In this document: piece by piece, positions 52,437-60,359 of the stretch | Layout of the letters: every line of letters begins with the position of its first letter | Numbering within the stretch: the stretch's first letter is position 1 | DNA from: Candidatus Nanopelagicus abundans | GTDB taxonomy: Bacteria > Actinomycetota > Actinomycetes > Nanopelagicales > Nanopelagicaceae | Direction: 5' to 3' | Assembly (NCBI RefSeq): GCF_002288305.1 | Contig: NZ_CP016779.1 | Location: 372,001 to 436,000, forward strand | DNA length: 64,000 nucleotides | Position numbers and translations under genes: made by a program | The notes under the pieces: generated by a model | Databases searched by the model: none | What the model was told of the DNA's origin: nothing | Seen by the model: only the letters and a program-made list of their open reading frames with translations

Positions 52437-53195
52437 GTGAGCACAGAATTGTTGAAGTTAGCACATACGGTGGCAAAGTTGGCCGGTTCTCATTTAATGA
52501 ACCGTCCTAGCAGCTTTACCTTTACTGAGAAAAGCTCGGCAGTTGATTTTGCCACTCAAATGGATCAGCAAGCTGAGGAGTTAATTGTTAGAGAAATTCT
52601 CAACTCTCGCCCAGATGATGGAATCATCGCCGAAGAGGGAGCAGCAAGGGCAAGTAAATCTGGAATAACTTGGGTAATTGATCCATTAGATGGCACAGTG
52701 AATTATCTATATGGCCTACCAGGTTGGAATGTTTCAATTGCAGCAAAAGACAAAGACGGCGTATTAGTTGGTGTGGTTTACGCACCCAGCATTAATGGAT
52801 TATGGAGTGCGGTTAGAGGCGGTGATGCAACTTATAACGGAGAAAAAATTAAATGTAATGATCCAGTTACATTAGATAAAGCATTACTTTCTACCGGCTT
52901 TGCATATGATTTAGATCTAAGAAGTACACAAGGACAAGTGATATCAAATCTCTTGCCACGAATTCGTGATTTGCGAAGAAACGGGGCAGCAGCAGTTGAT
53001 CTTTGTTATGTAGCAATGGGATCCCTTGATGGATTTTTTGAAGCATCATTAAATGAATGGGATCATGCAGCTGGTGGTTTGATTGCAACACAGGCCGGCG
53101 CTGTAATCTCAGGCCGGGCAGGTGGGCCGGCAAATAAGGATCTAGTTGTATGCGCAGGTCCAGCCCTGCACGCACAACTTTTACCTCTAATTTGA
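52437..53195 (+). CDS. suhB: Inositol monophosphatase family protein (SuhB-like)
   Basis: A 252-residue Mg-dependent phosphatase. Metal motifs: EEGA near residue 62, WVIDPLDGTVNYLYGLP near 81 and WDHAAGGLIATQAGA near 205, the two signatures of the inositol monophosphatase family. Length fits. GTG start. It dephosphorylates inositol 1-phosphate or a related compound; in actinobacteria this serves inositol lipids or mycothiol. Substrate not proved. Confidence 0.92.
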   Translation: MSTELLKLAHTVAKLAGSHLMNRPSSFTFTEKSSAVDFATQMDQQAEELIVREILNSRPDDGIIAEEGAARASKSGITWVIDPLDGTVNYLYGLPGWNVSIAAKDKDGVLVGVVYAPSINGLWSAVRGGDATYNGEKIKCNDPVTLDKALLSTGFAYDLDLRSTQGQVISNLLPRIRDLRRNGAAAVDLCYVAMGSLDGFFEASLNEWDHAAGGLIATQAGAVISGRAGGPANKDLVVCAGPALHAQLLPLI

Positions 53196-53274
53196 TCTAA
53201 TCACCCCTAGCGTGGCAAGATACGGGTTCATTCAAAATAATTGATTGACATAAATTTAGCGATTAGGACAAATA

Positions 53275-53814
53275 ATGAACGTGTTAGATGCTGTTGATGC
53301 CGCCTCACTTCGCACAGACATCCCATCTTTTCGTTCCGGCGATGAGCTGAAGGTTCACGTTCGAGTTATTGAAGGAAGCAAAAGTCGTATTCAGATTTTC
53401 CAAGGTGTAGTCATCGCACGTTCTGGTGCTGGAATTCGTGAGTCATTTACTATTCGTAAGATTTCATACGGTGTTGGTGTTGAGCGAACATTCCCAGTTC
53501 ACACTCCAGTTATTGAAAGAATTGAAATTGTTCGGCATGGTTCAGCACGTAGAGCAAAGCTTTACTACCTACGTAAATTAACTGGTAAAGCAACCAAGAT
53601 TAAAGAGCGTCGTGGCGCTGATGGTGAAATTATTGTTGAGCCAGCATATGTACCACCAGTAGTTTCGAAAAAGGTTGCAGTTCCTGAAGTTGGCGAAGCT
53701 GTTGCCAGTGCTCAAGTTGTGGCTGCAGTAGTTGAAGCAGCTCCTGAGGTTGTAGAGCAAGCACCTGCTGCGAAGGCTGATGAGGTGCCAACTGATGCAC
53801 CTGCAAAAGAGTAA
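53275..53814 (+). CDS. rplS: 50S ribosomal protein L19 with C-terminal extension
   Basis: Residues 1-115 are a standard L19: [54 protein letters not shown] and [15 protein letters not shown]. After it come about 64 residues rich in Ala, Val, Pro and Glu (such as [20 protein letters not shown]). L19 is usually about 115 residues; similar tails occur on rpsP (S16) of actinobacteria. It bridges 30S and 50S subunits. The gene sits just before khpA, the place normally held by rpsP, and starts the khpA-rimM-trmD run. AGGA precedes the ATG. Confidence 0.95.
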   Translation: MNVLDAVDAASLRTDIPSFRSGDELKVHVRVIEGSKSRIQIFQGVVIARSGAGIRESFTIRKISYGVGVERTFPVHTPVIERIEIVRHGSARRAKLYYLRKLTGKATKIKERRGADGEIIVEPAYVPPVVSKKVAVPEVGEAVASAQVVAAVVEAAPEVVEQAPAAKADEVPTDAPAKE

Positions 53815-53816
53815 TA

Positions 53817-54056
53817 ATGATTGATGAAGCATTAGAGCATTTAGTAAAAGGAATTGTTGATAATCCTGCTGAGGTTGTAATTACTGAAAAAAGTTCTCGC
53901 GGCGGAACAACTCTTGAAGTTCGTGTTCACCCAGAAGATATTGGCAAAGTAATTGGCCGCAATGGTCGCACTGCAAAAGCACTTCGCACTGTAGTCAGCG
54001 CAATCGCTGGTCGCTCAGTTCGAGTTGATCTAATTGAGGCAGACGAGGTTCGTTAA
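53817..54056 (+). CDS. khpA: KH-domain RNA-binding protein KhpA
   Basis: A 79-residue protein made of one KH domain. The GxxG loop is in GKVIGRNGRTAKALRTVV near residue 43. Binds RNA, usually as a KhpA-KhpB complex, and sits between rpsP and rimM in many Gram-positive genomes; here rplS takes the rpsP place. It starts two bases after the rplS stop. Confidence 0.95.
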   Translation: MIDEALEHLVKGIVDNPAEVVITEKSSRGGTTLEVRVHPEDIGKVIGRNGRTAKALRTVVSAIAGRSVRVDLIEADEVR

Positions 54057-54057
54057 T

Positions 54058-54558
54058 TTGCAACTTGTCGTAGGTCGTATTGGCCGCGCACATGGAGTTT
54101 TAGGTGAAGCCACAATCGAGGTTAGAACCGATGATGCAGATCAAAGATTTTCAATCGGAAATAAATTAACTCTCGATAACGGTAAAGAACTAGAGATCAA
54201 ATCATCTCGTTGGCATAATCAAGTTTTACTTCTTTCATTCATCGGAATTAATGATCGTAATCAAATAGAAGAATTACGTGATCAATTAATGTCGGCTGAT
54301 GTTGATATTAATCAGCTAGCACCAGGGGAGTATCACTACCAACAACTAATTGGGTGTGAAGTATTTTTAGAAAAAGGTGATTTAGTAGGAGTAGTTACTG
54401 AGATTGTTAAACTACCTGGGCAAGATCTTTTATCAATTGAGCGTAATGGCAAAGAGGTATTAGTTCCCATGGTGGCTGCGATAATTATTTCAATAGATGT
54501 GGAAAAGAAAAAGATTGTGATTAATCCACCGGAGGGGCTATTAGATGTTGCGCTTTGA
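54058..54558 (+). CDS. rimM: Ribosome maturation factor RimM
   Basis: A 166-residue protein with LQLVVGRIGRAHGVLGEATI at the start, the RimM N-terminal barrel, and a PRC-barrel from about residue 95 (YHYQQLIGCEVF to PEGLLDVAL). It aids maturation of the 30S head. Start TTG at 54058, one base after the khpA stop, gives the family's normal beginning; an ATG at 54034 inside khpA would add eight foreign residues. Its 3' end overlaps trmD by 14 bases. Confidence 0.94.
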   Translation: MQLVVGRIGRAHGVLGEATIEVRTDDADQRFSIGNKLTLDNGKELEIKSSRWHNQVLLLSFIGINDRNQIEELRDQLMSADVDINQLAPGEYHYQQLIGCEVFLEKGDLVGVVTEIVKLPGQDLLSIERNGKEVLVPMVAAIIISIDVEKKKIVINPPEGLLDVAL

Positions 54559-55246
54559 TCTAATTTCAATCTTTCCAGAGTATTTACAACCTCTTAAATT
54601 ATCCCTATTGGGTAAGGCAGCTGATAAAGGCTTACTGTCAATTAATATTCATGATCTTAGGGATCAGACAACTGATGTTCACCACAGCGTAGATGACACT
54701 CCATATGGTGGTGGGGCTGGCATGGTGATGCTTGCTGATCCATGGGCAGATGCTATTGATGCTATTGCTGATGATAAATCTGAGGTTGATTTAATTATTC
54801 TTACACCAGCAGGTAAAAAATTTGATCAAAAGATGGCCACTCTTTTTTCATCGAAAAAACAATTAATCTTTGCTTGCGGTAGGTATGAAGGAATCGATGC
54901 AAGAGTCGGTGAGTACTATCGTGCTAAATCAAATTTTAAAGTTCATGAGGTTTCAATTGGTGATTATGTTTTAGGTGGTGGTGAGGTTGCGGCAATGGTA
55001 ATTATTGAAGCAACTGCTCGATTACTACCTGGTGTGTTAGGAAATCCTGACTCATTAAAAGAGGAATCACATTCAATCTCTGGTAATAATGATGAACAAT
55101 TAGTTGAATATCCAAACTACACAAAGCCTGCAATTTGGCGGGGATTAGAAGTTCCACCAGTTTTGTTATCTGGAAACCATGGTGAGATCGCAAAATGGCG
55201 AAAAGCTGAGGCTGAGCGTCGTACTCGTCAGTTAAATCAGGAATAA
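54545..55246 (+). CDS. trmD: tRNA (guanine37-N1)-methyltransferase
   Basis: A 233-residue SPOUT methyltransferase. MLRFDLISIFPEYLQPL is the TrmD start; VDDTPYGGGAGMVML near residue 50, CGRYEGIDARVGEYY near 112 and SIGDYVLGGGEVAAMVIIEA near 138 form the trefoil-knot SAM site. It methylates G37 of tRNAs to prevent frameshifting. Overlaps rimM by 14 bases. Confidence 0.96.
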   Translation: MLRFDLISIFPEYLQPLKLSLLGKAADKGLLSINIHDLRDQTTDVHHSVDDTPYGGGAGMVMLADPWADAIDAIADDKSEVDLIILTPAGKKFDQKMATLFSSKKQLIFACGRYEGIDARVGEYYRAKSNFKVHEVSIGDYVLGGGEVAAMVIIEATARLLPGVLGNPDSLKEESHSISGNNDEQLVEYPNYTKPAIWRGLEVPPVLLSGNHGEIAKWRKAEAERRTRQLNQE

Positions 55247-55370
55247 TTCCGACACGCCTACTGTTAATTAGGTACAACTATCACTTTTAGGGGATTATCC
55301 GCCCAGTTGGAGTAATTAATACTCTAGTAAAGAAGATAGAAAGATTTACTTATTTAGAAGGAGGTGACTG

Positions 55371-55667
55371 ATGGCAACTGATTACGACACCCCCAGAAAA
55401 ACCGATGAAGAGTTACATGAAGAATCACTTGAAGAGTTAAAAGCACAACGAGCTGATGCTCAATCTGGCCAAGTTGATATTGATGAAGCAGAGGCTGCTG
55501 AAAATCTAGAACTTCCTGGCGCTGATTTATCTGGTGAAGAGCTATCGGTAAAGGTTGTTCCTAAGCAAGAGGATGAATTTACTTGTAGTCGTTGCTTTTT
55601 AGTTAAACATGTTAATCAACGAGTTCGCGGTGAGGGTCCTAAAGCAGTATGTCGAGATTGCGATTAA
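55371..55667 (+). CDS. DUF4193 family protein
   Basis: A 98-residue acidic protein, MATDYDTPRKTDEELHEESL at the N-terminus, with a C-terminal zinc-ribbon-like part: FTCSRCFLVKHVNQ and AVCRDCD. DUF4193 is restricted to actinobacteria and conserved there, role unknown (an RNA polymerase- or ribosome-linked role is a guess). A strong ribosome site GGAGG lies 7 bases before the ATG. The 124-base gap upstream should hold its promoter. Stop shares TTAA with DUF3093. Confidence 0.92.
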   Translation: MATDYDTPRKTDEELHEESLEELKAQRADAQSGQVDIDEAEAAENLELPGADLSGEELSVKVVPKQEDEFTCSRCFLVKHVNQRVRGEGPKAVCRDCD

Positions 55668-56113
55668 TTAAGACAAGCAGCTAACGCTTTCCCTTTACGG
55701 CTAGAGATTAACCAATATGGAGTTGGATCTGATTTATCCATAATTTCAACCTTAACACCGGTGGATACCCAAAACCTAGTTGCATTAAAACAGGCTGGAT
55801 CTGCCTGCACACCACGTAACTTAAGGTAAGCATTTTTATCAAGAGCTGTAGCTTTTTTAATATATTTACTTTCAATTTTAGCGTTTCCAACATAAAGCCA
55901 ATTATTAATTACCACTATATCTAATCGTGTTTTTTGGCTGCTATAGATAATAGCGAAAGTAGCGAGTAGGCAAATAATTACCGCAGTCATAGTATTAAAT
56001 GGTGCCCAGATAGTCAGGTAAAGTGAGGCGATCATCATGGCGATAAATAGCCAAAGCCAGATCGGCCAATTAATTCGCTCAGCGAACTCAGATTTAGAAT
56101 TAGATCTTGCCAT
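55664..56113 (-). CDS. DUF3093 family membrane protein
   Basis: A 149-residue protein with two membrane helices (about residues 15-35 and 38-57) and a soluble C-terminal domain: WLYVGNAKIE, PACFNATRFWVSTGVKVEI and PTPYWLISSRKG. This is the DUF3093 pattern, actinobacterial and usually found between DUF4193 and dut. Start MARSNSK at 56113 is chosen because TATCCT lies seven bases upstream; an in-frame start at 56167 would overlap the divergent thioesterase. Function unknown. Confidence 0.9.
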   Translation of the reverse strand: MARSNSKSEFAERINWPIWLWLFIAMMIASLYLTIWAPFNTMTAVIICLLATFAIIYSSQKTRLDIVVINNWLYVGNAKIESKYIKKATALDKNAYLKLRGVQADPACFNATRFWVSTGVKVEIMDKSDPTPYWLISSRKGKALAACLN

Positions 56114-56120
56114 GAGATAA

Positions 56121-56130
56121 AGGATACGCT
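56121..56130. promoter_or_regulatory. Overlapping divergent -10 boxes
   Basis: AGGATACGCT: on the minus strand TATCCT (complement of 56121-56126) is seven bases from the ATG at 56113; on the plus strand TACGCT (56125-56130) is six bases from the ATG at 56137. The two boxes share the TA at 56125-56126. Only 23 bases separate the two start codons. Confidence 0.65.
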
Positions 56131-56136
56131 CTGCCA

Positions 56137-56721
56137 ATGACCAGAATTGCCAGTACCGTTGCCCCACCTGATGCAGTTATGCCAGAGCGACATCTAAAGG
56201 CGCCGGCTGCTAAATCACAAATTCCATCTCACTTCGGTCACTGCTTTGGTTGTGGTGAGTTGCATATAACAGGTCTGCACTTCACAGCTATTGCTGGTGA
56301 AAATTTAGATTTGACTGGAAATTTTACGGTAACTGTAAATCATCAAGGTGCTCCTGGTCTTGCTCATGGCGGATTATTATCGCTAGCTTTTGATGAAGCA
56401 TTAGGAAAATTGATGTGGTTAATTAGAACTCCTGCAGTGACCGGCAGATTAGAAACCGATTTCTTATTACCTGTGCCAATGGGTCGAACACTTTATATTG
56501 ATGCCAGAATTACTGGACAAGCAGGTCGAAAGATCTATACTCAAGCAGAAGGAAGGTTAGATTCACCTACCGGTGAAATAGCCGTAAAAGCAGCAGCGTT
56601 ATTTATTTCAGTACCAATGGAGCACTTTATTAAAAATCTTACTGAGCAATATAAAGATCATCTAACGCAGCATCCAGAGTTAATGGCATTTGTTGACCCA
56701 GATTTTGACATAAACCCATGA
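56137..56721 (+). CDS. PaaI/hotdog-fold thioesterase
   Basis: A 194-residue protein with a hotdog domain from about residue 35 to 165. FGHCFGCGELHITGLHF near 40 has the Cys pair often seen in this group, APGLAHGGLLSLAFDEALG near 85 holds the active Asp/Glu, and TGRLETDFLLPVPMG near 110 the second strand pair. It should hydrolyse an acyl-CoA; substrate unknown. It overlaps dut by four bases (ATGA). Confidence 0.88.
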   Translation: MTRIASTVAPPDAVMPERHLKAPAAKSQIPSHFGHCFGCGELHITGLHFTAIAGENLDLTGNFTVTVNHQGAPGLAHGGLLSLAFDEALGKLMWLIRTPAVTGRLETDFLLPVPMGRTLYIDARITGQAGRKIYTQAEGRLDSPTGEIAVKAAALFISVPMEHFIKNLTEQYKDHLTQHPELMAFVDPDFDINP

Positions 56722-57152
56722 CTAAAATCTTAATTAAGCGCTTAGATCCAACTGTGCCACTGCCTTCATATGCAAAGGCGGGCGATGCTGGAGCAGATTT
56801 GGCCACTCGAATTGATTTCACAATTAATCCAGGGGAGCGGATGTTAGTTCCAACTGGCATAAGCATTGCTCTACCAAATGGCTATGTTGCCTTAGTACAC
56901 CCAAGATCTGGACTTGCAATTAAGCATGGAATTTCTATGGTTAATACGCCAGGCACCGTTGATGCTGGATACCGCGGTGAATTACAGGTTATTTTAATTA
57001 ATCATGATTTAACACAACCTGTCTCATTTAAAAAGGGTGATCGAATTGCGCAATTAGTTATTCAAAAAGTTGAGCGAGCAGATTTTGTTGAAGTTAGTGA
57101 TTTACCTGGCTCAGATAGATCAAGTGGCGGGTTTGGATCAACTGGTTCATGA
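56718..57152 (+). CDS. dut: dUTP diphosphatase
   Basis: A 144-residue trimeric dUTPase with all five motifs: AGDAGADLATR, HPRSGLAIKHG, NTPGTVDAGYRGE, GDRIAQLVIQKV and RSSGGFGSTG at the end. It removes dUTP and supplies dUMP for thymidylate. Overlaps the gene before and after by four bases each. Confidence 0.97.
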   Translation: MTKILIKRLDPTVPLPSYAKAGDAGADLATRIDFTINPGERMLVPTGISIALPNGYVALVHPRSGLAIKHGISMVNTPGTVDAGYRGELQVILINHDLTQPVSFKKGDRIAQLVIQKVERADFVEVSDLPGSDRSSGGFGSTGS

Positions 57153-57772
57153 GTTATCAGGGAAATAATGAGGATAAAGATAAGGTTGTTTCAGCACTCG
57201 GTGGCAAGCGCGGATTAATTGATTCAGGATTACCTGCCTTATTTTTTCTAATAGTTTTTAACGTATCTGGCAGAAATACAAATGCTGCAATTTGGGCAGC
57301 AGTCACGCTTTCAATTATTTTAACAATTCTTAGATTAGTAAAGCGGGAGACAATCCAGCACGCATTTTCAGGCTTGGTAGGAGTTGGGATCTGCGCTCTA
57401 TTTTCAAAGCGAAGTGGTAATGCTGCTGACTTTTATTTACCTGGTTTATATATAAATGCTGGCTATGGACTTTTATATGCGCTAACAAATTTAGCAAAAT
57501 GGCCAATCTTAGGTTTAATGCTCGGGCCAATTCTGGGTGAGAATTTAATGTGGCGAAAAGATCCAGCTCGACTTAAAGCATATATAAATGCTGGTTGGCT
57601 TTGGGTGGCAATGTTTACCGCCAGATTACTTATTCAATACCCACTTTATAAGAGTGGAAATATAAACGCCCTTGGAAGTGCTCGAATAATTATGGGCTAT
57701 CCATTATTTCTTGCAACCGCCTGGGGTACATGGCAGATTTTAAGAAAGACACCGACTACTAAAGTAGTTTAA
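57149..57772 (+). CDS. DUF3159 family membrane protein
   Basis: A 207-residue protein with five or six membrane helices. SALGGKRGLIDSGLPALFFL near residue 12 and the later GLMLGPILGENLMWRKDPARL near 120 mark DUF3159, an actinobacteria-specific family usually found after dut. Role unknown. Shares its stop TTAA with the ceoC gene on the other strand. Confidence 0.92.
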   Translation: MSYQGNNEDKDKVVSALGGKRGLIDSGLPALFFLIVFNVSGRNTNAAIWAAVTLSIILTILRLVKRETIQHAFSGLVGVGICALFSKRSGNAADFYLPGLYINAGYGLLYALTNLAKWPILGLMLGPILGENLMWRKDPARLKAYINAGWLWVAMFTARLLIQYPLYKSGNINALGSARIIMGYPLFLATAWGTWQILRKTPTTKVV

Positions 57773-58422
57773 ATAAAGCAGGACTTTAATTTTTCTTCAG
57801 CAACTGAAGATGCTACAAATAACAGCTCATCACCGGCTGTGAAAACATCATGATCTTTTGGTGTGATTACATGAGTATCGCGAACGATCGCAGCAAGTGC
57901 GGCATTTTCAGGTAGTTCAACTTCACCAACAGTTTTGCCACAACAAGATGCGGTATCTGGCAAAGTAATTTCAACCAAGTTTGCTTCACCCTTTCGGAAT
58001 GAAAATAACCTAACAACATCACCAATACTGACCGCTTCTTCAACTAAAGCAGAGATTATTCGAGGTGTTGATACTGAAACATCTATTCCCCAAGAAGAAT
58101 CAAACATCCACTCATTTTTTGGGTGATTTACCCGAGCGACAACTCTTGGAACGCCATACTCAGTTTTTCCAAGCAGTGAAGCGACTAAATTAACCTTGTC
58201 ATCACCAGTTGCAGCTACTAATACCTGACAGCCATCTAATTTGGCTTGATCTAGTGCAGCAATTTCACAGGCATCTGCAAGTAACCATTCTGCATTTGGA
58301 ACAGAGTCTAGTTTTAAGGCTTTTGGGTCTTTATCGATTAGTAAAACTTGATGACCGTTTCCTAATAACTCACGAGCAATAGCTCTACCAACATTTCCAG
58401 CACCTGCAATTGCAATTCTCAT
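57769..58422 (-). CDS. ceoC: TrkA-type potassium channel RCK protein (CeoC-like)
   Basis: A 217-residue RCK protein. TrkA-N part begins MRIAIAGAGNVGRAIARELL and binds NAD(H); the TrkA-C domain starts near residue 135 (VVRLFSFRKGEANLVEI). It should gate a Trk/Ktr potassium channel with its partner encoded just before it; one base overlap (TAATG). The membrane subunit is not in the window. Confidence 0.9.
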   Translation of the reverse strand: MRIAIAGAGNVGRAIARELLGNGHQVLLIDKDPKALKLDSVPNAEWLLADACEIAALDQAKLDGCQVLVAATGDDKVNLVASLLGKTEYGVPRVVARVNHPKNEWMFDSSWGIDVSVSTPRIISALVEEAVSIGDVVRLFSFRKGEANLVEITLPDTASCCGKTVGEVELPENAALAAIVRDTHVITPKDHDVFTAGDELLFVASSVAEEKLKSCFI

Positions 58423-59084
58423 TAATTCACCTCTATAGCTGCTGCTAAAGTTTTTTCCACTGATGAGATCTTTTTTTCTTCAATCAATAAATGAACTAGA
58501 TCTCCTTCTTGCAAAACAGTGTGCTCATCAGGCAATAAAGCTTCACCTAATCTTGTTATAAAGGCGACTCTGGCTGAGGTGTTTTTTTCAATTAGTGAAA
58601 ATGCTTCGCCATACCAACTTTTATGAAGGCTAACTTCAACTAATAAAACTTTTCCAGTTGCATCGCGCCACTCTGATTTAGTTCCGTCTGGAGTTAGTCG
58701 GCGCATAATTTGATCAGTTGTCCAAAGCACAGTCGCAACAGTTGGAATACCAAGGCGCTGATAAATTTCAGCTCTACCTGGATCATAAATACGAGCAACT
58801 ACATTTTTAACACCAAAATTTTCTCTAGCAACTCTTGCAGCTAATATATTTGAGTTATCACCATTTGAAACAGCGGCAAATGCATCAGCTTTTTCGATGC
58901 CAGCTTCCAGCAGAGTGTCTCGATCAAAGCCAACTCCTGCAATAGTGCGACCATTAAAGTCAGCGCCTAATCTGCGGAATGCTTCTCGGTTTTGATCAAT
59001 TACCGCAACGGTGTGACCAGATTTTTCAAGATCTACGGCTAGGGTGGATCCAACGCGCCCACAACCCATAATTACTACATGCAC
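58422..59084 (-). CDS. ceoB: TrkA-type potassium channel RCK protein (CeoB-like)
   Basis: A 220-residue RCK protein. It begins (V)HVVIMGCGRVGSTLAVDLEK and has the acidic residue for NAD near VIDQNREAF; TrkA-C domain from about residue 135. The GTG at 59084 is chosen as start because it gives the family's N-terminus and has TAAGTT seven bases before it; the TTG at 59093 would add three residues. Pairs with CeoC, as in other actinobacteria. Confidence 0.9.
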   Translation of the reverse strand: MHVVIMGCGRVGSTLAVDLEKSGHTVAVIDQNREAFRRLGADFNGRTIAGVGFDRDTLLEAGIEKADAFAAVSNGDNSNILAARVARENFGVKNVVARIYDPGRAEIYQRLGIPTVATVLWTTDQIMRRLTPDGTKSEWRDATGKVLLVEVSLHKSWYGEAFSLIEKNTSARVAFITRLGEALLPDEHTVLQEGDLVHLLIEEKKISSVEKTLAAAIEVN

Positions 59085-59091
59085 AAAGCAC

Positions 59092-59109
59092 AACTTACAC
59101 CCATAGGCT
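59092..59109. promoter_or_regulatory. Divergent leaderless promoters
   Basis: Minus strand TAAGTT (complement of 59092-59097), seven bases before the GTG at 59084. Plus strand TAGGCT (59104-59109), seven bases before the ATG at 59117. The boxes lie only 6 bases apart and just 32 bases separate the start codons. Confidence 0.6.
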
Positions 59110-59116
59110 CACTCCT

Positions 59117-60322
59117 ATGGAATTGAACGCTCAAGAGCGGTTAGAAGTTGGGCAGGTCATCGAGCTGGTTATTGGTCCCGTCGCACATGGTGGACATTTT
59201 GTTGCGCGCCATAACGGACAAGTTATTTTTGTTCGCCATGGCATAACTAATGAGTTAGTAAAAATTAAAATAACAGCAGTTAGTTCAAAGATTGCTCATG
59301 CTGATGTTATTGAAGTATTAACAGCTGCGCCATCTCGAGTTAGCGCCCCTTGTCAGTATGCCGGAAAGTGTGGTGGCTGCGACTTTCAGCATATTGATTT
59401 ACTAACGCAGCGGAAATTAAAGGTTGAGATTATAAAAGAGCAGTTTGTGCGAATTGGGAAAATAGATTTACCTGCACTCGGATTTAATCTAGAGGTGATT
59501 GAAGTTGAACCTAGTGATGGATTGCACTGGCGAACCCGAATGGATTTTGCAGTTTCTCCAAATGGAAAAATAGGATTTTTTGGTGCTAGAAGTAATGAGG
59601 TAGTTGAAATTTCTCAGTGTTTAATTGCAGATGAACGAATGAACGTTAGTGAATTAGCTGCTCGAACCTGGAAATCAGATGCCAGGGTTGAGGTAGCAGT
59701 TTCTAGCACTAGTGAGGTTTCAGTTATGAGATCTGGTCGAAGCATTAGTGGGCCAACTCAAATTGTTGAGCAAGTCGGTGGCAATTCATTTAAAATTTCA
59801 CCTGAGGTGTTTTGGCAAAGTCATAAATCAGCACCTGTAACATTAGTTAAAGCTGCCCTTGCCCAACTTGGTGTTAAAAGCAATGATCATGTATGTGATC
59901 TATATTCAGGTGTTGGCTTATTTGCAGCAGCAATTTTAAAGGAGCTTGGCGAACAAGGTTTCATCACCCTAATTGAAAGTGATAAGAGTGCAGTAGCAGA
60001 TGCTCGAAAAGTATTTCTAAATAAGAGTAATGTTAAAATACTTCAAGGATTAGTTGCACAACAATTGCCAATAGTTAAGCGAGCAGATTTAGTTTTACTT
60101 GATCCACCTAGAACTGGTGCTGGTGAGGTAGTAATTAAACAATTGATAAAATTAAAGCCAAGAAAAATTGTTTATGTTGCTTGCGATCCAGCTGCTCTTG
60201 CGAGAGATTCAAAAACTTTAATCGACGCGGGCTATAAGTTGGATCACATATCTGCCTATGATCTTTTTCCGATGACTCAGCACATTGAGTGCGTGGCTGG
60301 ATTTTCACCAGTAAAGAGATAG
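59117..60322 (+). CDS. 23S rRNA (uracil-5-)-methyltransferase-like enzyme with TRAM domain
   Basis: A 401-residue RlmD/RlmC/TrmA-type methyltransferase. The N-terminal TRAM domain (about residues 8-70) is followed by the [4Fe-4S] cysteines [14 protein letters not shown] near 82-93, the SAM motif [16 protein letters not shown] near 260, [14 protein letters not shown] near 328 and the catalytic Cys in [13 protein letters not shown] near 353. It methylates C5 of a uridine in rRNA or tRNA; the exact base is uncertain. Start ATG fits the TAGGCT box. Confidence 0.9.
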   Translation: MELNAQERLEVGQVIELVIGPVAHGGHFVARHNGQVIFVRHGITNELVKIKITAVSSKIAHADVIEVLTAAPSRVSAPCQYAGKCGGCDFQHIDLLTQRKLKVEIIKEQFVRIGKIDLPALGFNLEVIEVEPSDGLHWRTRMDFAVSPNGKIGFFGARSNEVVEISQCLIADERMNVSELAARTWKSDARVEVAVSSTSEVSVMRSGRSISGPTQIVEQVGGNSFKISPEVFWQSHKSAPVTLVKAALAQLGVKSNDHVCDLYSGVGLFAAAILKELGEQGFITLIESDKSAVADARKVFLNKSNVKILQGLVAQQLPIVKRADLVLLDPPRTGAGEVVIKQLIKLKPRKIVYVACDPAALARDSKTLIDAGYKLDHISAYDLFPMTQHIECVAGFSPVKR

Positions 60323-60359
60323 GATTAGCGTATTAGAAGGTGGAAAGAGGTGTGGGGCG

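Noticed and set aside
54034-54057. ATG start of RimM inside khpA
   Set aside because: It would add eight residues (MRQTRFVN) that RimM proteins lack; the TTG at 54058 gives the normal start.
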